Origin: Dipylidium caninum
Lineage: Eukaryota > Platyhelminthes > Cestoda > Cyclophyllidea > Dipylidiidae
Reading direction: 5' to 3'
DNA: 64,000 nucleotides
Assembly: GCA_017562135.1 (NCBI GenBank)
Contig: QEYB01000936.1
Coordinates: forward strand, 310,001-374,000
The position numbers and the translations under genes are program-made. Every line of letters starts with the position of its first letter. Within the stretch, counting starts at the first letter, position 1. This document shows positions 11,801 through 22,926 of the stretch, in pieces. Under the pieces are notes generated by a model. That model searched no databases and was not told the origin of the DNA. It was given only the letters and a program-made list of their open reading frames with translations.

Positions 11801-14800
11801 CCCATGCAGCGTTGATGTTGACGCCGGTGATAGGGTTGGATAGGGAGGAAGAGGCACTATTAGCGATGATGGGAGGGGGGAGGGAAGACTTCTTGGTGGG
11901 GTTGTGAAAACACTGACATTCCCCATACCATTAACTCCGGGTTTTTGAGGGGTCGATTTTCCTGACATAGAAGGAAGCCTCTTTCGATCAGCAGAAATCG
12001 ACAGTGCAGAGTCGAAGGGGAGGGCTAATAATGGAAAAGAGTAAAAGTACCCCACAATTCCACAGACATGTTTAGCGATATCATTGACGGTCGACAAAAT
12101 TAAAGAGAAAAAGGATACATTTATTTACTCACGATTAAAGGGACTCCCAACCGAACCTATGCATCCCTTCGAGGTGATATCGTATTCACCTACAGCTGGA
12201 TGAACGGCAGAAGCCGCTGGCGAAGTGGATGCCGATCCAGACGCTACCGGTTCCAAGAACATTCGGCGAACTCGGTCAGACGCCGCCAATTGAAGGGCTG
12301 TACGACCTCCACTACTGCTACCACCTCCGCTTGAAACAGTGGTTAGATTTCTGTCAGCTCCAAGACTGTCCAAAAGGAGTCGAACAGCCACTGCATGTCC
12401 ATTGGCCGAGGCTAGGTGTAAGGGTGAGTAGCCCTGTCCATCCGTGGCATTAACCGCAGCTCCATGCTGTGCCAAAGTTAAGATGGCTTCTACGCATCCT
12501 GACGCAGCAGCCACGTGGAGAGGTGTACGACCTTCCGCGTTACGCTCACACAAGCTAGCACCTCTAAAATCGCGAAGAGTGGTTTAATCAGACATCCACT
12601 AAAAATAACGCATCGATTTTTTCGGGACCTGGGTCAAGTCACTAGACCGACTACATTTTTTGTATCTTCGTTAAGAGATTAAAGGATTGTACAGGCAAAT
12701 TGCCTAAATGAATGCATACCTAGAGATCAGGAATTCAATTAACTGCCTCCGTTGACTAACGAGCGCGACAGAAGAAATAGGTGATGTTTTCACCTCCGCA
12801 TTTTCCTCGTCCTTACTCCTCTCCACCCTGGTAATAGCATTGGCTACCATATGGAGTGTAGTATCTCCACTGAACGGATGTCGAAAATGGACGAGATCAG
12901 GCGTTCCACATGACGAAGGCGACGTTGAAATCGACGACCCGAGCATCACCGATTTCTTCGGCGTTCCGGACTCACCCGGAATGGAGGGAAGGGGCGGTTC
13001 CATCGACGAAGAAGCCTCTGTAATCCTCGGCTCAGCGAGAATAGTGGAGGCACTTCTGTGGACATCGTCGACGGAATTGAGTAGGCGTTTTACCAACACC
13101 AAGTCGCAACGACGACAAGCTTCAAGAATGAGATGACCTAGAGATGAAATTGAAGAGTGTTGGAAAACGTGAACAGAACAGAGATCAGACAGTGATATAG
13201 ACTGGTGGGTATACAACCATGTGCATGTGTGTGTAGGTGCGTGTGTGCGCATTGGTGGGTGAATGTTTTTGTGCCAGGGACAAAAATTGTGGGTGTGTGT
13301 TGGAAGAACTATGGTTGTGGAATCGATAGTCGCCTCTGTTAATAGCCAACCGGAAGAAGTGGAGAGGATGGGGAATTCAATATAAAGGAACGTAAAAAAA
13401 GGACATATTTGTTTGATTCGGAAAACAAATTAGAAATAAATAAATTAGCTTAGAACATGGCATGGGCAGTAAATTTAGATGGAGTTTCGGGAATTTGATA
13501 TACCCTCGACCCAGAATCTCAGTTAATACACTCTAATGTGCACACAATGAACGTAAGAAGGCTGGCTTTACGCCATCTTCGACTGGCAGAGATGATGAGG
13601 TAAAGTAAAAATGAGTTTATACAGGCTTCAGAAATGGGAAACTTCAGTCAGGCCTAGCCCTCATTCGCCTGGAAACTAGAGCAGGTGACAAAAAGTATAT
13701 AACATTAGGGCAGCCGGTGTAAGTAACCGAAATGAGAAATCGGCTATGGAGCAAAAATGGAACATTTTTCTTGTCCAACTCACCCCGTCTCTCATAAATA
13801 ATTCTCTGTTTCAATTCTCTCGAAGGTGCCAAATCCAACGCCGTTTTGCCATGGATGTTGGGTCGGTAGGGATCAGCACCATGTGCTAGTAGGAGAGAGC
13901 AGACCTCAGCCCTCCCCTTACTCGCTGCCTCATGAAGGGGTGTGTAATGCCATAGATCGGCAGCATGAACTTGATGAAAGGAGGAGTCGGTGGAACTCGA
14001 AACGGACGATCCACTTCCACCACCACCACCACTACTGGCGGCAATAAGTATTTCACACACCTCCAAATGACCGTAAGAACAGGCATTGTGAAGGGGTATG
14101 AGGCCACCTTTGTCTTTTGAACGTACATCAGCGCCTGCGGCTAACAAAATTTCCACGATCCGAGCTCTAGACAAGAAGAAGATATGTACTATTACTCACT
14201 TCACCGCTCATGTCAATGCGCCACATTGACGGCTGAGGCGCCTATTTTATTTACCACAAAACACCGCCACTCTTACTCAGGAGAGAACCAGAGGCGGTAT
14301 GATTAGTCTCACACGAACTATCCGAGGCCGATTCAATGGTGAGGATTTAGTTAATGCCAACATCATAAGGTGATTCAAATAAAGCCACCACAAATTCCGC
14401 CTCTACAACCTCTCTCCCAACTATAAAATGAGAGCACAAAAATTTCAATGGTCGAGGATAGATGGGATATGGGATTAGTAAAAATCTAAACATTTGTCCA
14501 TACAAGCACATACATGGCTGTACAATGTGAGAATTTAAGGAATATATAATTGAAATTATATGAAGATCTAAGGGACACAGTGGTAAGAGAAGTGGGAATG
14601 AGGCAAATAAGTGCCTCTTTCAAAACAAAGCTGGTTCGTATGGAATGTTTGAGAGAAAAACAGAACAAGTCAAAAGTATTTCGGGCAAAACAACGACGAT
14701 GTATGTTATATTACGATGAAAAGCAGGATTAGACTAATGCAAACATTCATTCAAGGAACTGCGAACAGCAGTGTTTTTTCAAACGTTAGTGTAAAATGGG

Positions 14801-16207
14801 CATTGGTGAGGTCTATTCAATCTGAATACGACAAACAATAGAGTAATTTAACGCAGCAAGCTTACAAGAAAGGCGAGGAAATACGTCTTTATAATTAAGA
14901 CAACTCCCTCGCATGCCTAACCAAAGACACCTACCGCATCAAAATACATTAGAATCGCTATGTATCTCATACGTCAAAATTCTAGCATCGTAAGCTATAT
15001 ATATATATATAAGCTATAAACAATATATATTAACCACCTCTTCCCAGTGCATTTTACTATTAAGTCGTTTAACACACCGTTTGGAGAAATTTTTGTTTTT
15101 CTTACCGATTGTACCCGGCAGCAAGGTGAAGAGGGGTAGACTTTCGTCCATCATCAGCGTGACAATTTACATTTTGTGGAGTCAAAAGTGACAACAATTT
15201 GTCCTCCTTTCCTGTCCGGGCAGCTTCCAGGAGTTCAACCTTTCGAAAATCTCCGACCAATACCTGAGCTGTAGAACCCTCAGCAAAATCAAGAGGCGTC
15301 TTCCCGTCGAGGTTGCGCAGATTAGGATCTGCTTTTGCCTACACCACAAAATTTGTAATTACTCGTCCTCCATCGTTCCTATAACTCAATCAGCCAGCCA
15401 ATTTTGTTTTCAGCAGCCTATTTTTATTTATTTTGGGATGTTCTCCGTTTGCGTTCACGCATTCGTCTATTTATTTCATCTAACTTAATCACTTTCCTGG
15501 TAATGATTTCACATAACGGCCTTAGCAGAGTGAGAATATTACTTACTGATAGTCAAATAAATCGTAATCACATACTGTCTACTAAAATAAGCAAGCACAA
15601 CGTACTTGAAGTAAAAGAATACAAACATCGACTTTCCCTTTAATAGCAGCCTCATGTAAGGGTGTGTAATGCCAATTGTCTTGAGAATTGGGATCAGACT
15701 TTGCGGCCAACAAAAGTTGAACAACCTCAGTATGACCAAAAGAGCATGCATTGTGCAATGGTATTAACCCTATAAAGAAAGTGAGGCAAACTGATCAAAC
15801 AACAAATGTGTCGATAGATAAATCTGGAAAAGTAAGACGATTAAGCAAAAGCAGATGCAATTTATAACGTAAATTGGACGACAAGATAAATATAGTTCAC
15901 CTCCATCATCTTTAGCGGATACATCAGCTCCTCTCATAATCAAAGTTTCAACAACGTCTAATCTTCCATAACCGGCAGCAAAATGCAGTGGGGTGGATTT
16001 TCTTCCAGTAGTGTCCTGCAAATTCACGGAAATTCCCTTGTCTAACAGTGCAATAACCCGAGTAATATCACCAAGACGACAGGCATCGAAGATTTCTTGA
16101 TTGCCAGGCAGTATCTGGCTAGAAGTCTCGGAGGGAGAAGGCAAGACATTTGAATCGCCTATGGAGACACAACATCTAGAGCCAATTTCTTTTGATTCTC
16201 GTGACAT
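5836..16207 (-). CDS. TNKS: Tankyrase (poly-ADP-ribose polymerase, five ankyrin clusters + SAM + PARP)
   Basis: Tankyrases poly-ADP-ribosylate axin, TRF1 and other partners, controlling Wnt signalling, telomeres and spindle function. Twelve exons (high to low): 16207-15901, 15769-15606, 15338-15106, 14166-13784, 13137-12720, 12563-about 12152, about 11912-11511, 11056-10877, 10756-10324, 7323-6992, 6915-6571 and 6486-5836, giving about 1,420 residues (human TNKS 1,327). Five ankyrin-repeat clusters can be followed, most with the signature [24 protein letters not shown] and [10 protein letters not shown]. Cluster 3 is divergent. Then come a Gln/Ser linker, a SAM domain ([20 protein letters not shown]) and the PARP domain: LFHGSP (NAD-binding His), [20 protein letters not shown] (acceptor-loop Tyr), the zinc-binding CPSH...CYVC block, and [15 protein letters not shown] with the catalytic Glu. 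The H-Y-E triad is intact, so it should be active. The splice junction joining exons 6 and 7 is my least certain. The 3-kb intron 7324-10323 holds two mobile elements. Confidence 0.96.
7647..8396 (-). mobile_element. Interspersed element copy B, in a tankyrase intron
   Basis: Reverse-complement copy of 4183-4903, differing by scattered substitutions and small indels. One copy has extra bases, including a short CCACAT-type repeat near 7855-7875 and an insertion around 7940-7975. It lies wholly in the 3-kb tankyrase intron, in the sense orientation of tankyrase, as copy A is sense to nucleobindin. Both host genes keep intact splice sites around it. Confidence 0.8.
9290..10010 (-). pseudogene. 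Decayed mariner-family transposase fragment
   Basis: Reading the minus strand, several frame-shifted, stop-broken segments match mariner transposase landmarks in the correct order. Around 9930-9960 there is a helix-turn-helix-like block ([21 protein letters not shown]). Around 9780-9815 [17 protein letters not shown] resembles the conserved DEKWI-F block. Around 9550-9600 VFVRHDNA resembles the HHDNARPH block with the second catalytic Asp. At 9295-9489 [16 protein letters not shown] resembles HPPYSPDLAPSDYHLF with the third catalytic Asp, followed by [17 protein letters not shown]. Several stops and frameshifts make it non-functional. It sits inside the tankyrase intron, in the same transcriptional sense. 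No terminal inverted repeats were found. Confidence 0.75.
14997..15012 (+). repeat. (TA)n short tandem repeat in a tankyrase intron
   Basis: Uninterrupted TATATATATATATATA within the intron between the exons 15338-15106 and 14166-13784. Confidence 0.85.
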
Positions 16208-17092
16208 GAGAAGGTTATAAAGCTATGAAAGAGGTTTGAGCATGGGAAAAGCAAGGCAATAGAATCAGCTGCAGCCAATCAAAGAGCAAGCGAGGGTCGC
16301 ACAACCCGCCTTCATTTTGTAATATTTGCCAGATAGGTGTATTGAAAGGAAAGAATGCCTTAAGCACAATTGGATGCTTGAAGTGTATGTATGAAGAAAA
16401 TGGTACAAAATGTTTTACGGTAGCATTTTGGCATTTACCGCGGGGGGAGAATTTTTATCCATATTTATCTGCAGAAAATTTGCAAAATAAATGCCATAAG
16501 ACTCATTCGTAAATAAAAATTTACGGCCCGTACCAGGTTATGCGTTAATTGCTCGTTAAATGATGAGCAGGTACCTGTTTATGTTTGCAAATATTTTGGT
16601 AGGACACGGATTACGCGCTCAGAAGTGTAAGCAGGACTCTAGCCAAAAAGAAGTTTCCATCGCGAGGGCTTTCGCGTGTCTGCTCATGGCTGCATGAGCT
16701 ATAGCTGATTAGATTGTTTGTGATGCAAATTTAGTAGAAAATGTATGGATGGTTAGATACGTATTTGGTTGAATTATTAGATAAACGCCCGGCTCCTAAA
16801 CAACTGCTTAAAAGGCAAGTACACTATATAAGCGATTAATTTTACATATTTGAGGAGGCATCCTCGCTGGTTGAGGTAAAGTCCGTTTGCAGTGATTTGT
16901 AAGGTTATAAGATTGCAAGAAAATAATCAGCGGACCGCATGAAATATTATAGATTCCGTTTTACCCGCGCTGTATTTTTAAACTACCATGCTTTATGTCC
17001 GGTCCGTAAAATCCATATTTAATTTTATTGTGGTAGTTTTAACCATGCGGGTAAACCCGCTTGCTTTGCGTACTCCTCTCAGGGCTTGACGG
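16208..17092. promoter_or_regulatory. Divergent promoter region between tankyrase and ATG16
   Basis: About 885 bases separate the tankyrase ATG (minus strand) from the ATG16 start (plus strand). No exon-like open frame with splice signals is visible. The segment presumably holds both promoters and 5' UTRs, but I cannot identify individual sites. A short inverted motif (CCATGC...GGGTAAACCCGC) near 17040-17060 is the only small structure I noticed. Confidence 0.45.
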
Positions 17093-20000
17093 ATGGCGGT
17101 TGAGGGCGTTCCAGTTTGGTTAGACGTCATCATTTCACGCCTCCGCACACGTGACACAAAGGAAACCCATTGCTTTGAACGATTAGCTGCCGACTGTAAA
17201 TACCCATTTTTTAATTCTTTCTCCAGTTACTGAAGTTCGTGAGAGGTTATTTCAAATTGATTTAGCCAATGTTCGCTTATCTCGTGAAAATAATATCTTA
17301 GAACGTGAGAATCAGAGACTCTCTGTTGAAGCTTCTGTGGGGTACCTTGATCTATTTCCCTTAAAGTTTTTTTTACAGACTAAGAACTGTGAATTCTCCT
17401 GACTTGGAGCAAAAGTTATTGAAACTTCAGGATGAAGTTCTTGACCTCCATCGCGAACGAGAAAAGGTTTGCTGTTTTTTTATCCAAAACTTCCGTCATT
17501 ACTTTTAGTTGAAAGGAGTAATAAACTCAAATGAAAATCACATCAAAATCCAAGCAAAAAAGTTAATTAATATTTTAGTTCATAAGCCTGTCTGTAGGAT
17601 CAACGAATTAAATAGTCTTCTCGCGGAATCGGGAAAAATAAACCGGCACTGTATGGAGACAATTGAAAAACTAAAGGTTGCGAACAGCACATTATTGGAT
17701 GAGCAGACTGCAAGCGCATTGACTGTCCAACGTCTGGAACATGACAAGAAAGAGTTGATAGATGATAGAAACCAATATTTAGCTCAAATAAATATCCTCC
17801 AAAAACAAGTAGAAGAGCTTAAAAATTCCGAATATGATATGAGGACTCAGTGGGTGTCAATAATTTGGTTATTTTGCGCTTTAACTTTGTCTAGACTTCA
17901 GCGGGAACTAATCCATAGAGGACTTATAGACGCTGCTTGCACACCTGCGACTGTGGATGAAAGGCCATTCGGCCGAAATACCTGTATATATTCTGCCCTA
18001 CCAGATTCGATGATTCCGATTGTAGATAGTGATTTTTAAGTTCATTACTTGATTTCTACATTTCCAGACTGCTGCTGATGACGTAAATTGTATAAGATTT
18101 AGTCCCTCTGGAAATATTTTCTCTTATGGCGGTCTGGATACTAAAGTTTGGTTGTGCAGATCGAAGATAGGTAGGTGGAGTCTTGTTTTATTTAATTATT
18201 GTTAGAGAAATGTGATTCTCAGGTATACTTGGTTGGATGCAACGCTGGGGTTACCGCTGTGGACTTTGATCAAGAGGTAGCAATCGTTCTTATTGTTAAC
18301 AATATTTTGTGATCGACTTCAAAATGAGATATGTTTAGTTTTCTACTCCTTCTTGAAACAGCCACTCATTTATACTGGATCCTCTTGGGTGAAATGGTTA
18401 TTAAATAGTTCCAAGCGTTCGCTTCGTCATTGGTGTTACATGCTGCGCTCGAAAAGTTCTATTATAAATGTTTGAGTTATCTTTGCTATTACGTTTTCAA
18501 AATTTCATCTCTGCTTGGATCTTTGATTTCGCGAATCGTATCTTTCTGACTCTAATACAGCTTAAAATGTGAAATATGTTTGTGATGTTGTCTCAACAAT
18601 TAAAATCATCGTTTTATCCTTCCTCCTTAGGAGACGATGGTTCTTGGCGCCTCCAGTGATTTTGCGTGCCGTGTTTGGTCCCTCTCGGACCGACGTCTCA
18701 AAGTTAACCTTACCGGTCACTCAGACCGTGTTTTGGCGGCGCGTTTTATGAGCAATCTTAACGGTTCCAGCGCCCTTGTCACAGTGTCAAAAGATCGTAC
18801 TATTAAGGTTAGCTTTCTTAGTTTATTTTATAAATTTCCTTGAAATCTCACCTTTCTGTCGTAAAGGCTATAAGTGAGTGTTGCCAAAGCACGGCAGTTA
18901 TTTCAATGAAACTAATAAAAATAATTTTGTTTTTTTATACATTGTCTCTGTTGGTGGAGTTTTTATATTGCCTCAGTTTAAAGGGTCATTTGTTGAATAT
19001 TTAAGAAATTTGCCGTTTAAGTGCCTTTTGACTTGATTTTGGATATATTATAGAATTGACTATGTAGAAATCGAATTTAAATATTAGTTGGCCAAACCAA
19101 TGGGCCTGATCGGGAGTACCCTTTACAAGATGGTATAACCGTAGTATTATTGAATAAGTTCAATAATTTAACGAACTAATAATCTCCTTGTGTTGACAGT
19201 TATGGGATATAGAGCGGCGTCAATGCTCAAGAACCATCGTCGTCTCCTCCCTGTGCCATGACATTCTCCCCTGTACGTCCTCCTCTAACCTCATTAGTGG
19301 TCATTTGGATAAGAAACTACGTATCTGGGATCAGGCATCGGGCCAAATGATCAAGGAAACCCTTCTCTCTGGACGTGTCACTGGCCTAGACCTCTCACGC
19401 GGTAGTTTACGCGTTTTGATTTAACTAGTAATTCGCTCTCCGTGCTTGTTGCAGATGGTAAATATGTCTTGGCCTGCACGAAAAACGACTCTCTATATAT
19501 TATTGATTTGCGCCAAAATGAGGTTTTACGGTCTTTCCACACCGAAGACTTTCATGTGCACGCTGATTTCGTACGTCCTTGCTTTTCTCCTGACGGTACA
19601 TTTGTTGCCTGTGGATCGGAGAATGGCTCCATTTTCGTGTGGAATGCTAATACAGGACATTTGGAAAGAATCCTGTCAGGTCATGAGTAAGTCTTAGGCT
19701 GGATGTTATCAGTATCTTCTTACGAGTAACCTATACTACAGTGGTTATTAGTTGACAAATTGCCAACCGTCAACCTTACCAACGAATAGCATTGTTTGCA
19801 GAGCACGGCATTACTTATTCTTGTATAAGCCTTAATCTCTTGAATCTAAGGTCTCTTTTACTTTACCGGTTTCTTGTTTAAAATTCCACTCAGGATACGA
19901 TGACTTTGAATTCAATACAGCAATTGTTTAGACACGTTTGCCTTCCATAACTCCTTTGAGCGCACCCAAATTGCAATTAGAATAAATCAGAGTTATGTGG

Positions 20001-20233
20001 TTGAACGCTTGTTGTTTCTGTTTTCATTTTTATATGGGTGTACAAAATCTCAATTTCTTTATGACGCTTTTATGATAAACAATATTACTTTGTCCTCTTG
20101 CGCTTGACTAACATTTTCTTTATAATTTGCTCCTAGAAACATGGTAGTTTGCACTCATTGGAGCCCAACGGGAAACCAGATAGTGTCGTGCGAACGTGGA
20201 AAGAAGATCTGCCTTTGGTCGCGTGGAGCATAG
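17093..20233 (+). CDS. ATG16L1: ATG16 (ATG16L1-type autophagy protein, coiled coil + WD40)
   Basis: ATG16 binds ATG5-ATG12 and directs LC3/GABARAP lipidation to the forming autophagosome. The short first exon, 17093-17195, encodes VPVWLDVIISRLRTRDTKE, resembling the N-terminal ATG5-binding helix (WR..I...LR.RD). It joins in phase to 17227-17341, 17379-17466, 17509-17855 and 17895-18021, which encode a long heptad-rich coiled coil. From 18068 a WD40 propeller begins: NCIRFSPSGNIFSYGGLDTKVW, then DFACRVWSLSDRRLKVNLTG, SKDRTIKLWDIE (split by the intron ending near 19200), SGHLDKKLRIWDQASG, FSPDGTFVACGSENGSIFVW and HWSPTGNQIVSCERGKK, ending in LWSRGA and TAG 20231-20233. The order and content of the blades follow vertebrate ATG16L1 closely. 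Exon boundaries in 18.1-18.7 kb (second blade) are less certain than the rest. Confidence 0.93.
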
Positions 20234-21079
20234 ATGATTTTTTAACTTTTGGGTTTGATGATATTGGTATTTTGTGCAAGATAATATTTTGAGAGAGTTT
20301 CTCCTGGTGATGTGTCTTTTGTCGTGTATCCCACTGAAACCGCGGTTTGAACCGCCTGTGGCGATGAGCGAAGCGTATTTCGTGGCGGGGTGTGGCTGGT
20401 CGTCCGTAGACGCCGTAGCAGGGTAGTGGGGGGGCGCAAGACTTGGTGACTGTTAAGTGTGCATATACCTTAGTAGGACATGTATTGTGGCGTTGTATTT
20501 TTTTAGTGGTCCAGAAATTTGAATTTTGAGGTATCTATTCCAAATTAATTACGGTGATTTTAATGAACCATTACTAATGTTTCCAATGCAAGGTCATTTG
20601 TCGTGCGGGCTGGTAGATTCGTGTTGGTGTGTGTGTTTCCTTATGTACTCAACCACCATCTTCTTTTTACGCAGATGTCAAGGCATTTGTGCAGCCTATT
20701 AAATGTCCTGTCCTATGCACTTTGGCTCTCATAATTTTATATCGTGATCATACATCCTCATATTGGTCCAATTATTTTCCATTCGTGGGAAATAATTTTG
20801 CGGTAGGATAAGTGCTTTCATTAGCTATAGATTATCGAATTAAATTAGTTGATTTTGAAAAAAGTACCCATGTTGCCAAATTGTAATACTTGAAATGTCA
20901 CTATGTTCCGTCGCTACTGCCTAATTGCCCAACCATTTACTGGTACTTAATGCCATTTGGCAAGTGCATCCTCAATAGATGTCTGGTTTAATCCCATTAT
21001 AAATAACTTTTGTGTGTATCTTGGTAGCTTTGAATGTTTATTTTGGTTCGTAATACCAGCTATAGTATTATCGAGGACT
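20234..21079. other. Intergenic region between ATG16 and the GOLD-domain gene
   Basis: No coding exon is supported here. In particular I see no acyl-CoA-binding motif that could serve as a 5' exon of the next gene. It contains the ATG16 3' UTR and presumptive promoter sequence, with a GC-rich patch at 20330-20440 containing a small hairpin (AACCGCGGTTTGAACCGC). Confidence 0.4.
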
Positions 21080-22926
21080 ATGTCACAGAACGCAGTCGAA
21101 ATCGCTAGTGGTGAAGCTCTTACAGCTATTGATCCAGTGAACGACGACTTGGTGGAAAGTAAGGTGAAAGCGAAAATAGCAGATGAACTGGAAGTTTCCA
21201 GTGAGGAGAGCCCAGAGGAAGTAGAAGAGCGTCGAAAACAGGAGTAAGCTTTTTTTCTTTGCATATGTTTTGTGTAGAACAGCCATGCGATCTATTTTGG
21301 ATCAACAGAGCATCATACAATTTCGGCAGTATGCTCAGGAACAGCATCCGAAGGACATTGCTAAGGTACTACATAGTATTCCTCTGAACTTCTCGTAGCA
21401 AGACGAACTAATCCGACAAATGCAAGATCAGTACTTTGAGTACTACATGGAGAATGTTCAACGCTCCCAGGTGATTAATCAGCAACGTCAAATAGACCAA
21501 ATTCTTAGTTTGCGTGAGGCTTCTCTTGCTACCTCTATTAATAATGAAGAAGCCGATAATGAAGATGTTCTTGGTGAGTAAAATACTTTCCTCCTTTCTT
21601 ATTCCCGACTTGCATTATTCTCAGTTGATGCACCCGACCAATCACAATTTTCTCTTGACTAACCAGTCACACATATACTGGTCTACAGGCGAACCGATAC
21701 CTTTGCCTCTGGTCCCGGCAAGTGTCTGGACTCGTAAGGACATTGCAGAATTCAAGAAAGACATTCTCGCAAATCACCGTGAATGTTGCATCAAAATCTC
21801 CTCACTTGCCTCAGCAACGGTAGGTGCATCGTTGTCCGCCGTAAAACTGCGCCATCAAATTTGTTTTTTGTTGCATTTTTTATCTGAAATTCTAATTTAT
21901 CCAGAGTTGGGTTCTCTCCTTCAGAATGTTCCATTCAATCGCATTATAAACTGGTTTGCCATTCATCGGACCACTTTTTATTTTCTTGTTTCACTACTCC
22001 GTATTTACTTGGAGTGGAAGTTAGGGTTGACAAAGTAAATATTTCCAATGGTGTTCTTTACCACCGTCTTGCCTCTATATTGATCGAATAGAGGCTGTGA
22101 ATGCTTACTAAATGTTTGTAGTCACATTTTTGGTCGTATGGTCTTCCCTTCGGTCATTTCATTAGATATGCATTAAGCTTCTCAAGGAGTGTACTCATCC
22201 TAGGATAATTGGTCTGTGTTTTTAAACTGATAGTTGGAATGCACACCAGTTCACTGCATCGTCCTTGTTACTCTTCGATTATGACACTTCGATATTGGAG
22301 AAGTCAAGACATTAGCCATCAGTGCGTACTCCAAGTGGTGGAAGTTGTAGATAAACGTTCCCTCTTCATCCAGTAGCCGAATTGCCACTATTTCTCTCCT
22401 TTCTCAAGTTACGTGTTCCAACCCACGAGGATGGATCCAACATCTTCTGGGAATTTGCAACAGACTCCTACGATTTGGGTTTTGGTCTCTACTTCGAATG
22501 GAATCTGACACCACAGGAGAATATAACAATGACAATCTCAGAGTCAAGTGATGAGGAGGAGGAAGATGATGAGGATGGAAACGGTAATGTGTCTTCCTCG
22601 AAACCAGGGAGACTAATAGCATCCCAGGTAAAAAAAAGGTTTCATCTGATAGTTTTCCTTTATGTAATGTGCTCTACACTGTGGTATCTGGGCACATTTT
22701 AGATGAAGCTGATGTTGAGAGTGGAGGCTGGAGTAATCGTAGAAAGCAGACTAACAATCTACCCACCGACGAATTAATTCCTGTCTACCGTCGTGACTGT
22801 CACACAGAAGTCTACTGTGGCAGTCACCAGTATCCTGGATGTGGTGTCTACGTATTTAAATTCGACAACTCCTTCTCTCTTTGGCGATCTAAGTGGCTCT
22901 ACTACCGAATATTCTATGGGAAGTGA
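21080..22926 (+). CDS. ACBD3: ACBD3/GCP60-type Golgi protein, Q-rich helix + GOLD domain
   Basis: Vertebrate ACBD3 is a Golgi scaffold binding giantin/golgin partners through its C-terminal GOLD domain and PI4KB through a Gln-rich helix. Six exons in phase: 21080-21243, 21278-21365, 21399-21573, 21689-21819, 22409-22583 and 22703-22926, about 318 residues. Residues about 60-115 ([31 protein letters not shown]) correspond to the Gln-rich helix. [16 protein letters not shown] precedes the GOLD domain, whose strands include [20 protein letters not shown] and GFGLYFEW, an acidic [13 protein letters not shown] loop, then [20 protein letters not shown] and [16 protein letters not shown]. The acyl-CoA-binding domain that opens vertebrate ACBD3 is missing, and no exon for it is visible upstream. 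Exon 5 could also run on to 22628, but only the donor at 22584 keeps the frame. Confidence 0.92.
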
